Shown: positions 17,092 to 26,258, counted from the first letter of the stretch. The stretch: DNA of 64,000 bases from Bdellovibrionota bacterium (GCA_030584005.1 CP129486.1:1243556-1307555), one strand, 5' to 3'. Notes: generated from the letters alone by a model not told the origin. Numbers and translations are program-made.

Positions 17092-17778
17092 GTGCCGAAA
17101 GAACGCATCCTAGTAGTCGACGATGAAGAAGATATCTCGGAGCTTGTCCGTTACCATTTGGACAAGGAGGGTCTTGCGGTGACCTGCTTAGGCACCGGGG
17201 AAGCAGCGCTGAAGTATATCGGAGAACATCTTCCAGATCTGGTAGTGCTGGATCTGATGCTTCCCGGGATGGACGGGTTAGAGGTGTGTCGAGCCATGAA
17301 GCGGGAGGGGCGCACCCGCACTATCCCTATAATCATCCTCTCAGCTAAGGGCGAGGAGTCGGACGTTGTGACGGGGCTTGAGTTAGGGGCCGATGATTAT
17401 CTGGCCAAGCCATTCAGCCCGAAAGTGCTGGTGGCCAGGGTGCGCAACGTGCTGCGGCGCAGCCAAAGTCAGCCGGTCGACAAATCAGCGTCAGTGCATG
17501 TTGAGGGACTGGATATAGATCCAGCGCGATTCGAGGTGCGCTGCAACGGATCTCTTGTCGAGATGACATCGACGGAGTTCCGTATTATTCATTTCTTGGC
17601 GCAGCGCCCCGGACTCGTTTTCACCCGTTCCCAGATCGTTACAGCTGTACATGGGGATGACTACCCAGTGACCGATCGATCTATCGATGTGCAAATTGTG
17701 AACCTGCGCCGCAAGCTGGGATCGTTCGGAGAGTATATCGAAACAGTACGTGGCGTTGGATATCGATTCCGCGGGTAG
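17092..17778 (+). CDS. phoB: Phosphate regulon response regulator PhoB
   Basis: A 228-residue OmpR/PhoB-type regulator. The receiver domain (1-120) has the acidic pocket VVDDEED, the phospho-acceptor Asp54 in VVLDLMLPGMDG, the Thr/Ser position (IILSAKG) and the conserved Lys (DDYLAKPFSP). A winged-helix DNA-binding domain follows (TSTEFRIIHFLAQRPG ... TVRGVGYRF). I chose GTG 17092 because GGAG precedes it by 8 bases and the protein then starts directly with the receiver strand; an in-frame TTG at 17053 would add an odd leader. The genes phoR, pstB and phoU follow on the same strand, so it controls the phosphate-starvation response. Confidence 0.9.
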   Translation: MPKERILVVDDEEDISELVRYHLDKEGLAVTCLGTGEAALKYIGEHLPDLVVLDLMLPGMDGLEVCRAMKREGRTRTIPIIILSAKGEESDVVTGLELGADDYLAKPFSPKVLVARVRNVLRRSQSQPVDKSASVHVEGLDIDPARFEVRCNGSLVEMTSTEFRIIHFLAQRPGLVFTRSQIVTAVHGDDYPVTDRSIDVQIVNLRRKLGSFGEYIETVRGVGYRFRG

Positions 17779-17832
17779 CGTGTGCAGCGGCAGTCTTACT
17801 TTCGCCCAGCAAAAGAAGCATAATACGACACT

Positions 17833-19143
17833 GTGGAACCGGGTCGACTTCTACTCATCATTATTCTAGCCGCACTCGGCGCCGCCTGGTGGTATGTGCG
17901 ATCGGTCCGGCGTGCAGTTGGTCATCTGGAGTCAGTTGTCGAGGGGCTTCGGAGGGGAGAATCTGCACCGCGATTGGAACGCATCTCTCGCAAAGATCCG
18001 CTGCGCCGGCTGCATACGAAGCTCCAGCGCCTGATGATGAGTCACTCCTTGCGCATCCGAGATGTCGAACGAGAGCGCGATCACTTGCGGACGATCATAT
18101 CCAATATGCAGGAAGGCGTAATGGTCGTGGACCAGTTCGAGCGGATTGTGCTGGTCAATCGCCGGGCGGCCGACATCCTCGGCAAGTCTTTGCAGGACAT
18201 GCAGGGGAAGCTGCTGCAAGAGGTGGTGCTCAATGTAGACCTTCAACAGCTTGCCCGCGAGATTCTAGAGAAGCGGCAGTCAGTCCAACGAGATGTGGTC
18301 CTTTTGGGAGAGGAGGAAAGATACCTCAAGGCGTATGCCACCCGCATTGAGCAGCCGCGAGAGGGTTACGGAGCGCTTGTCGTTATCAACGACATAACTA
18401 AGTTAAGACGACTGGAGAATGTGCGGAGAGACTTTGTTGCCAATGTATCGCACGAACTTCGAACACCCATCACCTCCATCAAAGGATTCGCCGAGACTCT
18501 CTACAGCGGCAGTGTCAAGGATCCAGAGGATGTGCAGAGATTCCTTGGAATCATCTCACGACAAGTAGCTCGGCTGCACTCAATCGTGGAGGACTTGCTG
18601 AGTCTCTCCAAACTCGAGGAGCGAGAGAAGACAATCGAGCGGGCAGAGTGTGCGGTGCGGCCAATACTGGCTTCAGCAGTTGAAGGTGTATTGCAGAGAG
18701 CCCAGGAGAAAAAGATTTCAATTCAGATTGAGTGCGATGAAGGTCTCAGGGCCACGCTCAATGCCTCCCTGATTCAGCAAGCGGTTGTTAATTTCATCGA
18801 TAACGCAATTACGTACAGCAATCCCGAAGGAGTAGTCCGCGTGAGAGCATGGGACGAGGCGGGCAAGGTGCATATTTCCGTTAAAGACCACGGTTGTGGT
18901 ATTGAGAGGGTGCATCTGCCGAGACTGTGGGAGCGTTTTTATCGAGTCGATCGCGCGCGTAGCCGTCGCGATGGGGGTACCGGCTTAGGGCTTGCTATCG
19001 TGAAACATATCGCGCAGCTGCACGGCGGTACGGTCTCAGTCGAGAGCGCGCCGGGCGAGGGCAGCGAGTTCTCCATACAAATCGGATCCACGCGTGCCGA
19101 GGGCCGACAGGAAGAAGAAGCTGGTCAATCGGCGCTGGTGTGA
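17833..19143 (+). CDS. phoR: Phosphate sensor histidine kinase PhoR
   Basis: A 436-residue membrane kinase starting with GTG. A single N-terminal span (LLLIIILAALGAAWWYV) is followed by a HAMP-like linker and a PAS domain (about 85-190, MQEGVMVVDQFERIVLVN). Next comes the dimerisation/phospho-acceptor domain with His207 in NVSHELRTPITSIKGFAETL. The ATPase domain has the N box (VNFIDNAITYS), the G1 box (VKDHGCGI) and the G2 box (GTGLGLAIVKH). The short cytoplasm-facing architecture with no periplasmic domain is typical of PhoR, which senses phosphate through the Pst transporter and PhoU. It lies 54 bases after phoB. Confidence 0.88.
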   Translation: MEPGRLLLIIILAALGAAWWYVRSVRRAVGHLESVVEGLRRGESAPRLERISRKDPLRRLHTKLQRLMMSHSLRIRDVERERDHLRTIISNMQEGVMVVDQFERIVLVNRRAADILGKSLQDMQGKLLQEVVLNVDLQQLAREILEKRQSVQRDVVLLGEEERYLKAYATRIEQPREGYGALVVINDITKLRRLENVRRDFVANVSHELRTPITSIKGFAETLYSGSVKDPEDVQRFLGIISRQVARLHSIVEDLLSLSKLEEREKTIERAECAVRPILASAVEGVLQRAQEKKISIQIECDEGLRATLNASLIQQAVVNFIDNAITYSNPEGVVRVRAWDEAGKVHISVKDHGCGIERVHLPRLWERFYRVDRARSRRDGGTGLGLAIVKHIAQLHGGTVSVESAPGEGSEFSIQIGSTRAEGRQEEEAGQSALV

Positions 19144-19165
19144 TAAAAGCAGAAGGGGATGAGCT

Positions 19166-19987
19166 ATGTTGCTTGCAGCGAGACATCAGATGCAGTTTGC
19201 CGTAAATGAACCGCCCGAAGGAGCCGTAGAGGAGCGCCCCAAGATTAGCGTGGAGAACCTCGACTTCTTTTACGGTGAAAATCAAGTGCTCTTCAAGATC
19301 TCTCTGGATATCCCGGAGAAGCGCGTTACGGCGCTGATTGGGCCATCGGGATGTGGGAAATCGACCTTTCTGCGCACCCTCAATAGAATGAACGATCTCA
19401 TCCCCATGGCGGAGGCCAAAGGCAAGGTCTTGATTGACGGCGAGGATATCTACCACCGCAGCACCGACACGGTGAAGCTGCGCATGCGGGTAGGAATGGT
19501 ATTCCAGAAATCCAATCCATTCCCCAAGAGCATTTACGATAATGTCGCGTATGGCCCGCGCATTCAGGGGGTGCGTGATCATGATCTGCTTGATCAGATC
19601 GTTGAGGACAGTCTGAGGAAATCAGATCTCTGGAGCGAGGTAAAAGATCGTCTCAACAACAGCGCGCTCGACCTCTCCGGCGGGCAGCAGCAGCGCCTGT
19701 GCATCGCCCGTGCGTTGGCAGTCGAACCCGAGATTCTGCTGATGGACGAACCGGCTTCGGCGCTCGATCCGCGGTCAACCTCGAAGATCGAGGATTTAAT
19801 CGCGGAGCTCAAAGCGTCCTATACGATAGTGATAGTAACGCACAACATGCAGCAGGCAGCGCGCGTTTCTGATTATACGGCATTTTTCTTTGAGGGCTCG
19901 CTGATTGAGTTTGGGAGAACCTCTCAGATATTCACGAAACCTCGGGAGAAACAGACCGAGGACTATGTGACGGGCAGATTCGGATAG
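19166..19987 (+). CDS. pstB: Phosphate ABC transporter ATP-binding protein PstB
   Basis: A 273-residue ABC ATPase that energises high-affinity phosphate import. It shows Walker A (GPSGCGKST), Q-loop ([21 protein letters not shown], a PstB-specific wording), signature ([16 protein letters not shown]), Walker B ([13 protein letters not shown]) and H-loop ([16 protein letters not shown]). The N-terminal 25 residues extend beyond the typical PstB start. The genes for the binding protein and permeases (pstS, pstC, pstA) are not in this cluster, which is unusual and implies they lie elsewhere. phoR is 22 bases upstream and phoU 8 bases downstream. Confidence 0.95.
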   Translation: MLLAARHQMQFAVNEPPEGAVEERPKISVENLDFFYGENQVLFKISLDIPEKRVTALIGPSGCGKSTFLRTLNRMNDLIPMAEAKGKVLIDGEDIYHRSTDTVKLRMRVGMVFQKSNPFPKSIYDNVAYGPRIQGVRDHDLLDQIVEDSLRKSDLWSEVKDRLNNSALDLSGGQQQRLCIARALAVEPEILLMDEPASALDPRSTSKIEDLIAELKASYTIVIVTHNMQQAARVSDYTAFFFEGSLIEFGRTSQIFTKPREKQTEDYVTGRFG

Positions 19988-19995
19988 GAGGCATA

Positions 19996-20688
19996 GTGAA
20001 GGACTTTCAGCGAGAGCTCCAGACCATCAAGAAGAAGATCCTCAATCTTGGCGTATTGGTTGAGAAGAATGTGTACAGCGCAGTGAAGTCCGTACTCACT
20101 CGAGATGGGGCCTTGGCAGAGGTGGTGGTCCGTAGTGATTCGGCAGTTGATCAGCTTGAAGTTGACATCGAGGAGGATTGCCTCGAGATATTGGCTTTAC
20201 ATCAGCCCGTGGCGCGGGATCTCCGATTTATAGTAGCCGTGCTCAAGCTCAATAACGATCTCGAGCGTATTGGGGATCTGGCCTCCAATATTGCCTGGCG
20301 CGGCGAAGCGCTTGCCAAGCTTCCGCCCCTAAGCAGCACTTTTGACCTCAATCCGATGACCGATCGAACCAAGAGCATGGTGCGTAAGAGTCTCGAGGCT
20401 CTAGTCCAGTCTGATGTAAAGCTGGCCCGGGAAGTGCTGGAGTCAGATGACAGTGTCGACTCCCTCAATAAACGCTTCCATGAGGAGATTCAAAGGCGTA
20501 TGCGCGATAATCCCGATGAGGTCGAGCGGCTTGTGTCGTGGCTCTCCGTGGTGAAGGCTCTTGAACGAATCGCTGACCACACCACGAATATCGCCGAAGA
20601 CGTCATCTACATGGTCGAGGGCGATATCATCCGGCACGGACGTGACAAACGACTCGAAGTGCTTGCCGGTGGACAGAAGGATAGTTGA
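19996..20688 (+). CDS. phoU: Phosphate transport regulator PhoU
   Basis: A 230-residue all-helical PhoU with GTG start, 8 bases after pstB. The two three-helix repeats carry the metal-binding E/DxxxD patterns: residues around SDSAVDQLEVDIEEDCLEI and the conserved LALHQPVARDLRFIV and LERIGDLASNIA in repeat 1, then LERIADHTTNIAEDVIYMVEG in repeat 2. PhoU links Pst transport to PhoR and represses the Pho response when phosphate is plentiful. It is the last gene of the operon; a terminator hairpin follows at 20872. Confidence 0.95.
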   Translation: MKDFQRELQTIKKKILNLGVLVEKNVYSAVKSVLTRDGALAEVVVRSDSAVDQLEVDIEEDCLEILALHQPVARDLRFIVAVLKLNNDLERIGDLASNIAWRGEALAKLPPLSSTFDLNPMTDRTKSMVRKSLEALVQSDVKLAREVLESDDSVDSLNKRFHEEIQRRMRDNPDEVERLVSWLSVVKALERIADHTTNIAEDVIYMVEGDIIRHGRDKRLEVLAGGQKDS

Positions 20689-20871
20689 AGCGCGCAAGGC
20701 ACTCCGCACACGGACTCACTCGAAGGTCCTTCACCTACATGGGCGTTGGCTGCTCGATCGTTTCTCCCGGAATGACGAGACGCATGCATTTGAGCTCACA
20801 CCCGCTTCCCTGCGGCGCTGGGCTTGTTGGGCTCTTTGTTGATGAGTCCCTTGTTGTGGCTACCAGCATCC

Positions 20872-20894
20872 GGTCTCCGAGGGGAGGCCTTTTT
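20872..20894 (+). terminator. Rho-independent terminator after phoU
   Basis: GGTCTCC (20872-20878) pairs with GGAGGCC (20883-20889, one G-U pair) around a GAGG loop and is followed by TTTTT. It lies about 185 bases after the phoU stop on the same strand. It closes the phoB-phoR-pstB-phoU transcript. Confidence 0.6.
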
Positions 20895-21143
20895 GTGTAT
20901 ACGTTGCGGCTAGTTACACTTGTTTCCAAAGTTAACCTGGCGGATCGAGAGGCGCTATTTTAGCCCAGCACGCTTTCTAAACAGCGTCTCATAGCCTCAA
21001 CCAGCTTAACGCCACGATTGGACTATGGAATCGTTACGGCGCTTGGCCTTCCTCGATTGCTCAGGCCTATGATTGCGCCATCGAAGTCATTTGCACGCTC
21101 TTGGTGAGTAGCGCACGTGCACTTCGGCTTTTAAGGAAATTGT
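20895..21143. other. Noncoding gap before the 43-aa ORF
   Basis: No convincing coding frame between the phoU terminator and the small ORF at 21144. The region should carry the promoter for the small ORF. I see no RNA family signature. Confidence 0.35.
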
Positions 21144-21275
21144 ATGAATACTGATACGAAGAAGGGAACTCCTACTGAACCAAAGAAACCGGGTGCTCCA
21201 ACTCAGGCACCGTCTCAAGGCGGACAGAATCCCCCTGGTTCGCAGGCACGCCCACAACAGCCGATTAAGAAATAG
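21144..21275 (+). CDS. 43-aa Pro/Gln/Lys-rich small protein
   Basis: A short ORF beginning MNTDTKKGTPTEPKKPG and ending RPQQPIKK. It has an AAGGA ribosome binding site 7 bases before the ATG and an excellent intrinsic terminator 62 bases after the stop, so it sits in its own compact transcription unit. The composition (Pro, Gln, Thr, Lys, Gly; almost no hydrophobic residues) predicts a disordered peptide. No family recognised and no signal peptide. The clean bracketing by ribosome binding site and terminator is the main evidence that it is a gene. Confidence 0.55.
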   Translation: MNTDTKKGTPTEPKKPGAPTQAPSQGGQNPPGSQARPQQPIKK

Positions 21276-21337
21276 GCTCTTTGTGAATTGATCATATCCG
21301 ATAGTGGCCTCAAAAGAGGTCACAAGTTATGTAAAGT

Positions 21338-21364
21338 GAGGAGCTACCCGCTCCTCTTTTTTTT
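21338..21364 (+). terminator. Rho-independent terminator
   Basis: GAGGAGC (21338-21344) pairs perfectly with GCTCCTC (21350-21356) around TACCC and is followed by eight T. It is a textbook intrinsic terminator, placed after the 43-aa ORF and just before the next gene. Confidence 0.85.
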
Positions 21365-21388
21365 ACCTATGTTCTGAAACGGATCGGC

Positions 21389-22390
21389 ATGTCGCCTGCG
21401 CCTTCTCTTAAAATAGAGCTTGAACGGGCCTTTCAGCTGAGGCGTTCGCTGCTTGAGGGGTCAAGCTGTGTGCGGCTCTTCGATGGCGCAGGGGACGGAG
21501 TGGCTGAGGTGGCGATCGACCTCTATGATCAGGTGCTCAATTGCCATTTACACAACGCACAGCTGGCCTCTGATCTCGCGGCGTGTGTACCCCCAGCTCT
21601 TGAAGCGATTGCCGACCTGAGGTCAGTGCGCGGCGGGTTTCTATGGCTGCACCAGCAGAGAGGTATAGTTACCGAGGGGCGCTGCATCCGTTCGTTTGGC
21701 GAGCCCGACGAGCGCTGCGTGATCGTCGAGCATGGCATTCATTATGAAGTGCGTCCCGGAATTCATAAGAGTGCCGGACTTTTTATCGATATGCGCGATG
21801 TGCGGCGCCGATTGGTTGAGCGTACACTTGAAGGTGCAGTGCTGAATGCATTCTGCTTCACCGGATCGCTCGGGCTTGCTGCGGCCCTCGGCGGAGCCTC
21901 GCCAGTGGTGCAGATAGACGTGAGTAAATCAGCGCTTACCTGGGCCAAACACAATCAGTCTCTCAATGCCGCGCTCTCCCACCGGGAGATGAAATATATA
22001 CCAGAGGACAGCTTGCGCTATTTTGAGCGGGAGGCGGGGCGGGTGCAGCGGGGGAAGCAAGCGGCAGCACTCGTCATCATCGACCCCCCAAGCTTTGGCC
22101 GAGGCCCAGCGGGGGAGTTCAAGATCGAGCGCGACCTGCCGAACTTGGTCGCAGCGGCCGCGTTTGCGGTACGGCCTGACGGGGAGCTGATAGTGACGTG
22201 CAATACACGAACCCTTAGCGTCGATGATATAGAATTCATGGCGAAAGAGACCCTTGCCCAACATGGACGCACCATCAAAAGCTGTGAGCGAGTTGTTGCG
22301 CCCCAAGCTGACTTTCGAGATGTCACTGCCGAAGCGACAAGTGCTCGCGGCGTATGGGTGACCCTGGCAGAGCGCCGCGATTCTGCATGA
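21389..22390 (+). CDS. RlmI/RlmK-like rRNA (cytosine-5) methyltransferase
   Basis: A 333-residue class I SAM-dependent methyltransferase of the RlmI family, which methylates 23S rRNA. The N-terminal part resembles the PUA-like and EEHEE domains (LYDQVLNCHLHNAQ, RPGIHKSAGLFIDMRDVR). The catalytic domain shows motif I (VLNAFCFTGSLGLAAALGGA), the acidic residue in VVQIDVSKSALTWA, and motif IV VIIDPPSFGRG. E. coli RlmI is longer (about 396 aa), so the N-terminal PUA part is reduced. ATG 21389 follows the upstream terminator closely. Function as rRNA methylation is by family; the exact target base is not visible. Confidence 0.82.
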   Translation: MSPAPSLKIELERAFQLRRSLLEGSSCVRLFDGAGDGVAEVAIDLYDQVLNCHLHNAQLASDLAACVPPALEAIADLRSVRGGFLWLHQQRGIVTEGRCIRSFGEPDERCVIVEHGIHYEVRPGIHKSAGLFIDMRDVRRRLVERTLEGAVLNAFCFTGSLGLAAALGGASPVVQIDVSKSALTWAKHNQSLNAALSHREMKYIPEDSLRYFEREAGRVQRGKQAAALVIIDPPSFGRGPAGEFKIERDLPNLVAAAAFAVRPDGELIVTCNTRTLSVDDIEFMAKETLAQHGRTIKSCERVVAPQADFRDVTAEATSARGVWVTLAERRDSA

Positions 22391-22395
22391 GGCTG

Positions 22396-22420
22396 AACCC
22401 ATGGCAGGAACGAATGGGTT
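22396..22420 (+). terminator. Possible terminator hairpin
   Basis: AACCCAT (22396-22402) and ATGGGTT (22414-22420) pair around an 11-base loop just after the methyltransferase stop. A short T-run (GCAGTTTT) follows. Weak but suitably placed between convergent genes. Confidence 0.35.
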
Positions 22421-22487
22421 GATGCAGTTTTCGGGTTGTTCGTGCGTTCAGATAGGACGAAGAGAGGTAAGGGGGCAGGGAACATAT

Positions 22488-23261
22488 CTACTTAGTTCGG
22501 AAGAAATCATACCAGACCCGGTTTGCAGCCTCCGCATCGGTTCCGCGTAGCAGTCGCCAGGTCATGAGCGGGTGTGTGACGAAGTACCAGTCCCCGAAGT
22601 GATCAAACTTGCGGCAAGAGGTCACAATGTAGGAGCGCAGAAGGGTCCTAATGCGCTTGCCTTGACTTCGCGCATGGCGCTTCAGTCGAACGATGAAATC
22701 GATGTCTTCCGCTGACAGCCTCCTCTCATCGAAGCCCCCGATGGCTTCGAAACTCTCTCGGCGGAAGAAGAATAAACCACCCCCTATACCGTGATACAGT
22801 GCGATGGGCAGGAGCATGAGGGCGCTGGCGAGAATTCCAAGGGAGTATCTTTCGGGGAGAATCAGTACTCCGCCGCCGATGGTACGGGGATCTTTCATTA
22901 TTTCTGCTATATGCGCCAGCATGCCCCGACTCATTCGACTATCTGCATCAATGGTAGCAACGAGCGGTGCCCTTGACGCACGTACGCCAGCATTGCGAAT
23001 CACAGAGAGATTTTTGATGTCACAGCGAACAATCCGGCATCCGGCATGAAGGGCAATCTCCTCAGTTGCATCGGAACAGCGGTTGAGAACGACTACGATC
23101 TCAAGCGTGCCCGGGAAAAGGGGGCGTGCCTCCTCGATTGAGCGCAAGCAAAGGGGGAGCGCTTGTTCCTCATTGTGGGCAGGGATGACGATAGTAAGGC
23201 CCGGAGCCGGATTCGGAGCTGCAGCATCCCCCGGCTGTTCTTTTGTCTGCACTTCATTCAT
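22488..23261 (-). CDS. Family 2 glycosyltransferase
   Basis: A 257-residue GT-A fold glycosyltransferase. It has LTIVIPAHNEEQALPLCLRS at the N-terminus, nucleotide-sugar binding TIDADSRMSRGML (the DxD-like Asp pair), and the acceptor motif GGFDERRLSAEDIDF (ED) near residue 178. A hydrophobic patch (LASALMLLPIALYHGIGGG) suggests membrane association. It probably transfers sugar to a lipid or polysaccharide acceptor at the inner membrane. It is divergent by only 34 bases from an ArnT-like glycosyltransferase, which suggests related roles. Confidence 0.88.
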   Translation of the reverse strand: MNEVQTKEQPGDAAAPNPAPGLTIVIPAHNEEQALPLCLRSIEEARPLFPGTLEIVVVLNRCSDATEEIALHAGCRIVRCDIKNLSVIRNAGVRASRAPLVATIDADSRMSRGMLAHIAEIMKDPRTIGGGVLILPERYSLGILASALMLLPIALYHGIGGGLFFFRRESFEAIGGFDERRLSAEDIDFIVRLKRHARSQGKRIRTLLRSYIVTSCRKFDHFGDWYFVTHPLMTWRLLRGTDAEAANRVWYDFFRTK

Positions 23262-23295
23262 AAATAGTGACGGTCAAGCGAGCCAATGAGACCCC

Positions 23296-25002
23296 ATGGT
23301 AGCAGAAAACATACAACGCGCCCCCATCGACCGCAGCGTAGTGCAGTTTTACTTATGGGCTATAGGGGTGCTCCTCCTGGCCATGGTGTGGCTGGGCTCC
23401 GCTGAATTTTACACTCGCGGAGAGCCGCGAGAAGCAATCGTAGCGCAGGCAATGTTAGAAACGGGGAACTTCGTTTCACCCCGCGTATACGGGGACAGAG
23501 TCCCTTCGAAGCCCCCGCTCTTTCACTGGTTGGCAGCGGCAGCATCGGTATTTACAAGCGGACTGAATGAGTTCAGCGTTCGATTGCCCTCACTGCTCGC
23601 TGCGTTTGTAGCCACACTCGCTATCTTTATCGTGGTGAAGCGTGAGTATGGTCACGCACGCGCACTGGCCACAGTGTTCATGCTAGTCACTTCCATAGAA
23701 TGGTTTCGAAGCGCAGTCGTCGCCAGGGTCGACATGCTGCTTGCGTGCTGTCTGACACTGGCGTTCCTGGCCGGTTTCCGTTGGCAGCAGGATCGATATC
23801 GAGGAATTGGCTGGCCAGTTATCATTTTTTCGGCGCTGGCGACTCTGACCAAGGGTCCCGTGGGCATCGCCCTCCCCTGCGTGGTGCTGGCGCTATGGCA
23901 GCTTCTGCACCGGGAGCCGATCTTATCGATCGGGAAAAGGCTGCTCATAGTAGCGTTCCTGGCGGTTATCCCATACCTCATTTGGGTCGTCGCCGGGGTA
24001 GTAATGAATGGCGATGCCCTGCTCTCGAAGCTGCTCTATGAAAATGTGGCTCGCTTTACCGGGACTACGGAGGACAATCCGCATTCGCATTCATTTGTGT
24101 ACCTGTGGCTTACCCTCCTTGTGGGGTTTCTGCCCTGGACCGTGGCCGCATTGGCCCAGTGGATGCAGTCCACAAAGTGGCTATGGCACCCGACGCAGTG
24201 GTGGCAGCGCGCAAATCCTCTCGAACGATACGCAGCGCTGATTGTCGTTGTCGTCGTAACTTTCTTTTCGATACCTGAGAGCAAGCGCAGCGTGTATCTC
24301 TTACCGGCCTATCCATTCATATCGTTGCTCTTGGCACACTCGGTGCTCTCAATAGTTGATAGGGTTCCCGCGCTCTTAATAGTTGCGGCGCGGATCGCCG
24401 GCTTTTTGTCTCTCGCGTTTGGGTTGTTTCTTGCGGCGACGATCGTTGCCCGCCTGCTGCCCATTGATGGCTTCATACAGGCACATGCGCTGTCCGTGCA
24501 TGAGGTAATAGGGCTTGAAGAATGCGTGATATTATTGGTGGGACTCCTCCTTTTGGTTGCTCGCCGCTCCTACCTGCAGCGTTTCCAGCCCCGTCACGCC
24601 ATGTATGCGCTTCTCGGCGGGCTATTCCTGATGGGCTATGCTGTGGGCCTGCCGGTGACCGCGGCAATGCTCTCGGAGCGCGATTTTGCAAGCACCTTGT
24701 CTGCTCGGGTCCCCCAAGGGTCTCCGATATACTCAGTGGACAATGAGTTTTATGCCCTTAACTTCTATAGCCGTAGGGGCATGGCCACTAAAGAGGTCGA
24801 TGCCCTGGCCGCCGATGATTTCGTCGTGCTCTTTCTCGACAAGGCAGATGCTCTCCAGGAGCCCCTGGCCACACGGGCGCTGGGATATCGGGAGATAGAG
24901 CGTTCTTCCCGTTACGTAAGGGATTGGGGAAGAGTACTGAGTCTCGGGCGGATAGAGCGAATCTCGGAGGACCAGCCTGAATCGATGCGTCCATTACATT
25001 AA
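23296..25002 (+). CDS. ArnT/PMT-like polyprenyl-sugar glycosyltransferase
   Basis: A 568-residue GT-C membrane glycosyltransferase with about 11-12 spans. The N-terminal catalytic loop reads TRGEPREAIVAQAMLETGNFV with the conserved acidic pair, followed by YGDRVPSKPPLFHWLAAAAS, the PMT/ArnT pattern. The KGPVGIALP loop and a hydrophobic C-terminal half with a small periplasmic domain (SLGRIERISE end) fit. These enzymes move a sugar from a polyprenyl phosphate carrier to lipid A, protein or polysaccharide on the periplasmic face. The acceptor is unknown. The divergent GT2 gene may make the lipid-linked sugar donor. Confidence 0.87.
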   Translation: MVAENIQRAPIDRSVVQFYLWAIGVLLLAMVWLGSAEFYTRGEPREAIVAQAMLETGNFVSPRVYGDRVPSKPPLFHWLAAAASVFTSGLNEFSVRLPSLLAAFVATLAIFIVVKREYGHARALATVFMLVTSIEWFRSAVVARVDMLLACCLTLAFLAGFRWQQDRYRGIGWPVIIFSALATLTKGPVGIALPCVVLALWQLLHREPILSIGKRLLIVAFLAVIPYLIWVVAGVVMNGDALLSKLLYENVARFTGTTEDNPHSHSFVYLWLTLLVGFLPWTVAALAQWMQSTKWLWHPTQWWQRANPLERYAALIVVVVVTFFSIPESKRSVYLLPAYPFISLLLAHSVLSIVDRVPALLIVAARIAGFLSLAFGLFLAATIVARLLPIDGFIQAHALSVHEVIGLEECVILLVGLLLLVARRSYLQRFQPRHAMYALLGGLFLMGYAVGLPVTAAMLSERDFASTLSARVPQGSPIYSVDNEFYALNFYSRRGMATKEVDALAADDFVVLFLDKADALQEPLATRALGYREIERSSRYVRDWGRVLSLGRIERISEDQPESMRPLH

Positions 25003-25016
25003 CTATGTAGCTTGCA

Positions 25017-26147
25017 CTACTCCCGCGGGTGTCGCTGAATAGCATGCCCGAAAATGTAGGTGCACACCGGAACTCCTAAGATCAGTCCCCACACATGGAA
25101 AAGCTTCCCGGCGATAGTGAGAATAATGAGCACCACTACGGGATTCATTCGCAGATGGGCCCCGTAAATGCGGGGGTTGAGAATGTAGGCCTCGATCATA
25201 TGGATCACGGTGATCAACACGATCGCCAGTATCATGCCGGTAGCACCCGCTTCCTGCAGGGCCAGAATACAAATGGGCACCGAACTAATGAACACTCCCG
25301 CCACAGGAATGAAGCTACAAAAGAATACTATCACCGATAGAAACGCAATCTGTTCTCCAATCCCTAGCACGTAAATGCCAATAGCGGTGAGCACCGTATT
25401 AAGAAGTGCGATAAACAGCTGCGCCTCAAAGGCTCGACCGAGGGTTTCACCGAAGCGCGCGATGTTCTCGGCAACTTCATCGTACACAAAATCGAGTTTC
25501 GTTTTCTTTAGTGATCGTATACTCGCGGCAAGTTTTGGCAGATCTAGGACGATTAAGAAGGAGAAGAGCAGCGATAAGAAAAAAGCCGAGCCAATCGCTC
25601 CTAGATAGCTGCCAATGTCGCGCAGCACATCGATTGTTTGTTTGATGCTATGGCCGCTCTCGGCTCCATCACTGACTCCTACCAACTGCTGCACAAGCTG
25701 CGCCGATGGGGAGGTGCGCGGATTCCACTCGCCGCTCGCAGGGCCAGAGTGGTCGGATTCCGCCGGAGGAGGGAAGAGCTGTTGCAATAGTGGGTAGTTG
25801 TTTGATGCGCGAGAGATCTCCGCGTCGAGGGTGCGCAGATAGGTCGGGTACCGGTCGGCGAGCAACTGGGCCTGCTCCTTCACCTGTGGAATGAGGAACG
25901 CTCCGATCGCAATGAGGATACCCAGAAACGCCAATCCCACTAGCGTCACGCTGGCTGGACGGCTCTTAATGCGACGGTTTAATCGACGCACGCCGTTGGC
26001 TTGGATATAGGCGAAGATAAAGGTGAGGAATATCAGCAGGAAAAAAGAGCGCAGGATGTAGAGCGTGCCCAGAATCGCCACCCACACCGTGATGCGTGTA
26101 ATCAATGCCGGTGCATTCTCCCAGGGATTACTACTTCGAGTCGTCAT
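25017..26147 (-). CDS. AI-2E/PerM family transporter
   Basis: A 376-residue membrane protein of the AI-2E exporter (DUF20, PerM) family. Pairs of spans occur at the N-terminus (ITVWVAILGTLYILRSFFLLIFLTF), after a long soluble segment (SYLGAIGSAFFLSLLFSFLIVLDL), and in the conserved C-terminal half (LNTVLTAIGIYVLGIG, FIPVAGVFISSVPICIL, ending NPVVVLIILTIAGKLFHVWGLILGVP). The central region has a Pro/Ser-rich insert (SDHSGPASGEW). Substrates of this family range from AI-2 to ions and are unknown here. It is convergent with the ArnT-like gene with 14 bases between. A second, more divergent member lies at 53805. Confidence 0.88.
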   Translation of the reverse strand: MTTRSSNPWENAPALITRITVWVAILGTLYILRSFFLLIFLTFIFAYIQANGVRRLNRRIKSRPASVTLVGLAFLGILIAIGAFLIPQVKEQAQLLADRYPTYLRTLDAEISRASNNYPLLQQLFPPPAESDHSGPASGEWNPRTSPSAQLVQQLVGVSDGAESGHSIKQTIDVLRDIGSYLGAIGSAFFLSLLFSFLIVLDLPKLAASIRSLKKTKLDFVYDEVAENIARFGETLGRAFEAQLFIALLNTVLTAIGIYVLGIGEQIAFLSVIVFFCSFIPVAGVFISSVPICILALQEAGATGMILAIVLITVIHMIEAYILNPRIYGAHLRMNPVVVLIILTIAGKLFHVWGLILGVPVCTYIFGHAIQRHPRE

Positions 26148-26230
26148 AACTGCAACCTCCTCCTCGTCGAACTATTCCATGAAATGTTATGGAGAGGAAA
26201 GGTCGCCTTTGGCCGATGGTGAAGCGCCAG

Positions 26231-26258
26231 GGGTGCTTCCAAGAATGCCGCTTGGTAC
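26231..26258 (+). repeat. Dispersed repeat, partial copy 2
   Basis: GGGTGCTTCCAAGAATGCC matches the left arm of the copy at 30598 (AGTGGTTCCAAGAATACC) at most positions. It lies in the gap between the AI-2E gene and the lipoprotein gene. Confidence 0.4.

Noticed and set aside
20685-20963. 92-codon ORF after phoU
   Set aside because: It runs through the terminator hairpin at 20872-20894, lacks a ribosome binding site and has no protein-like pattern.
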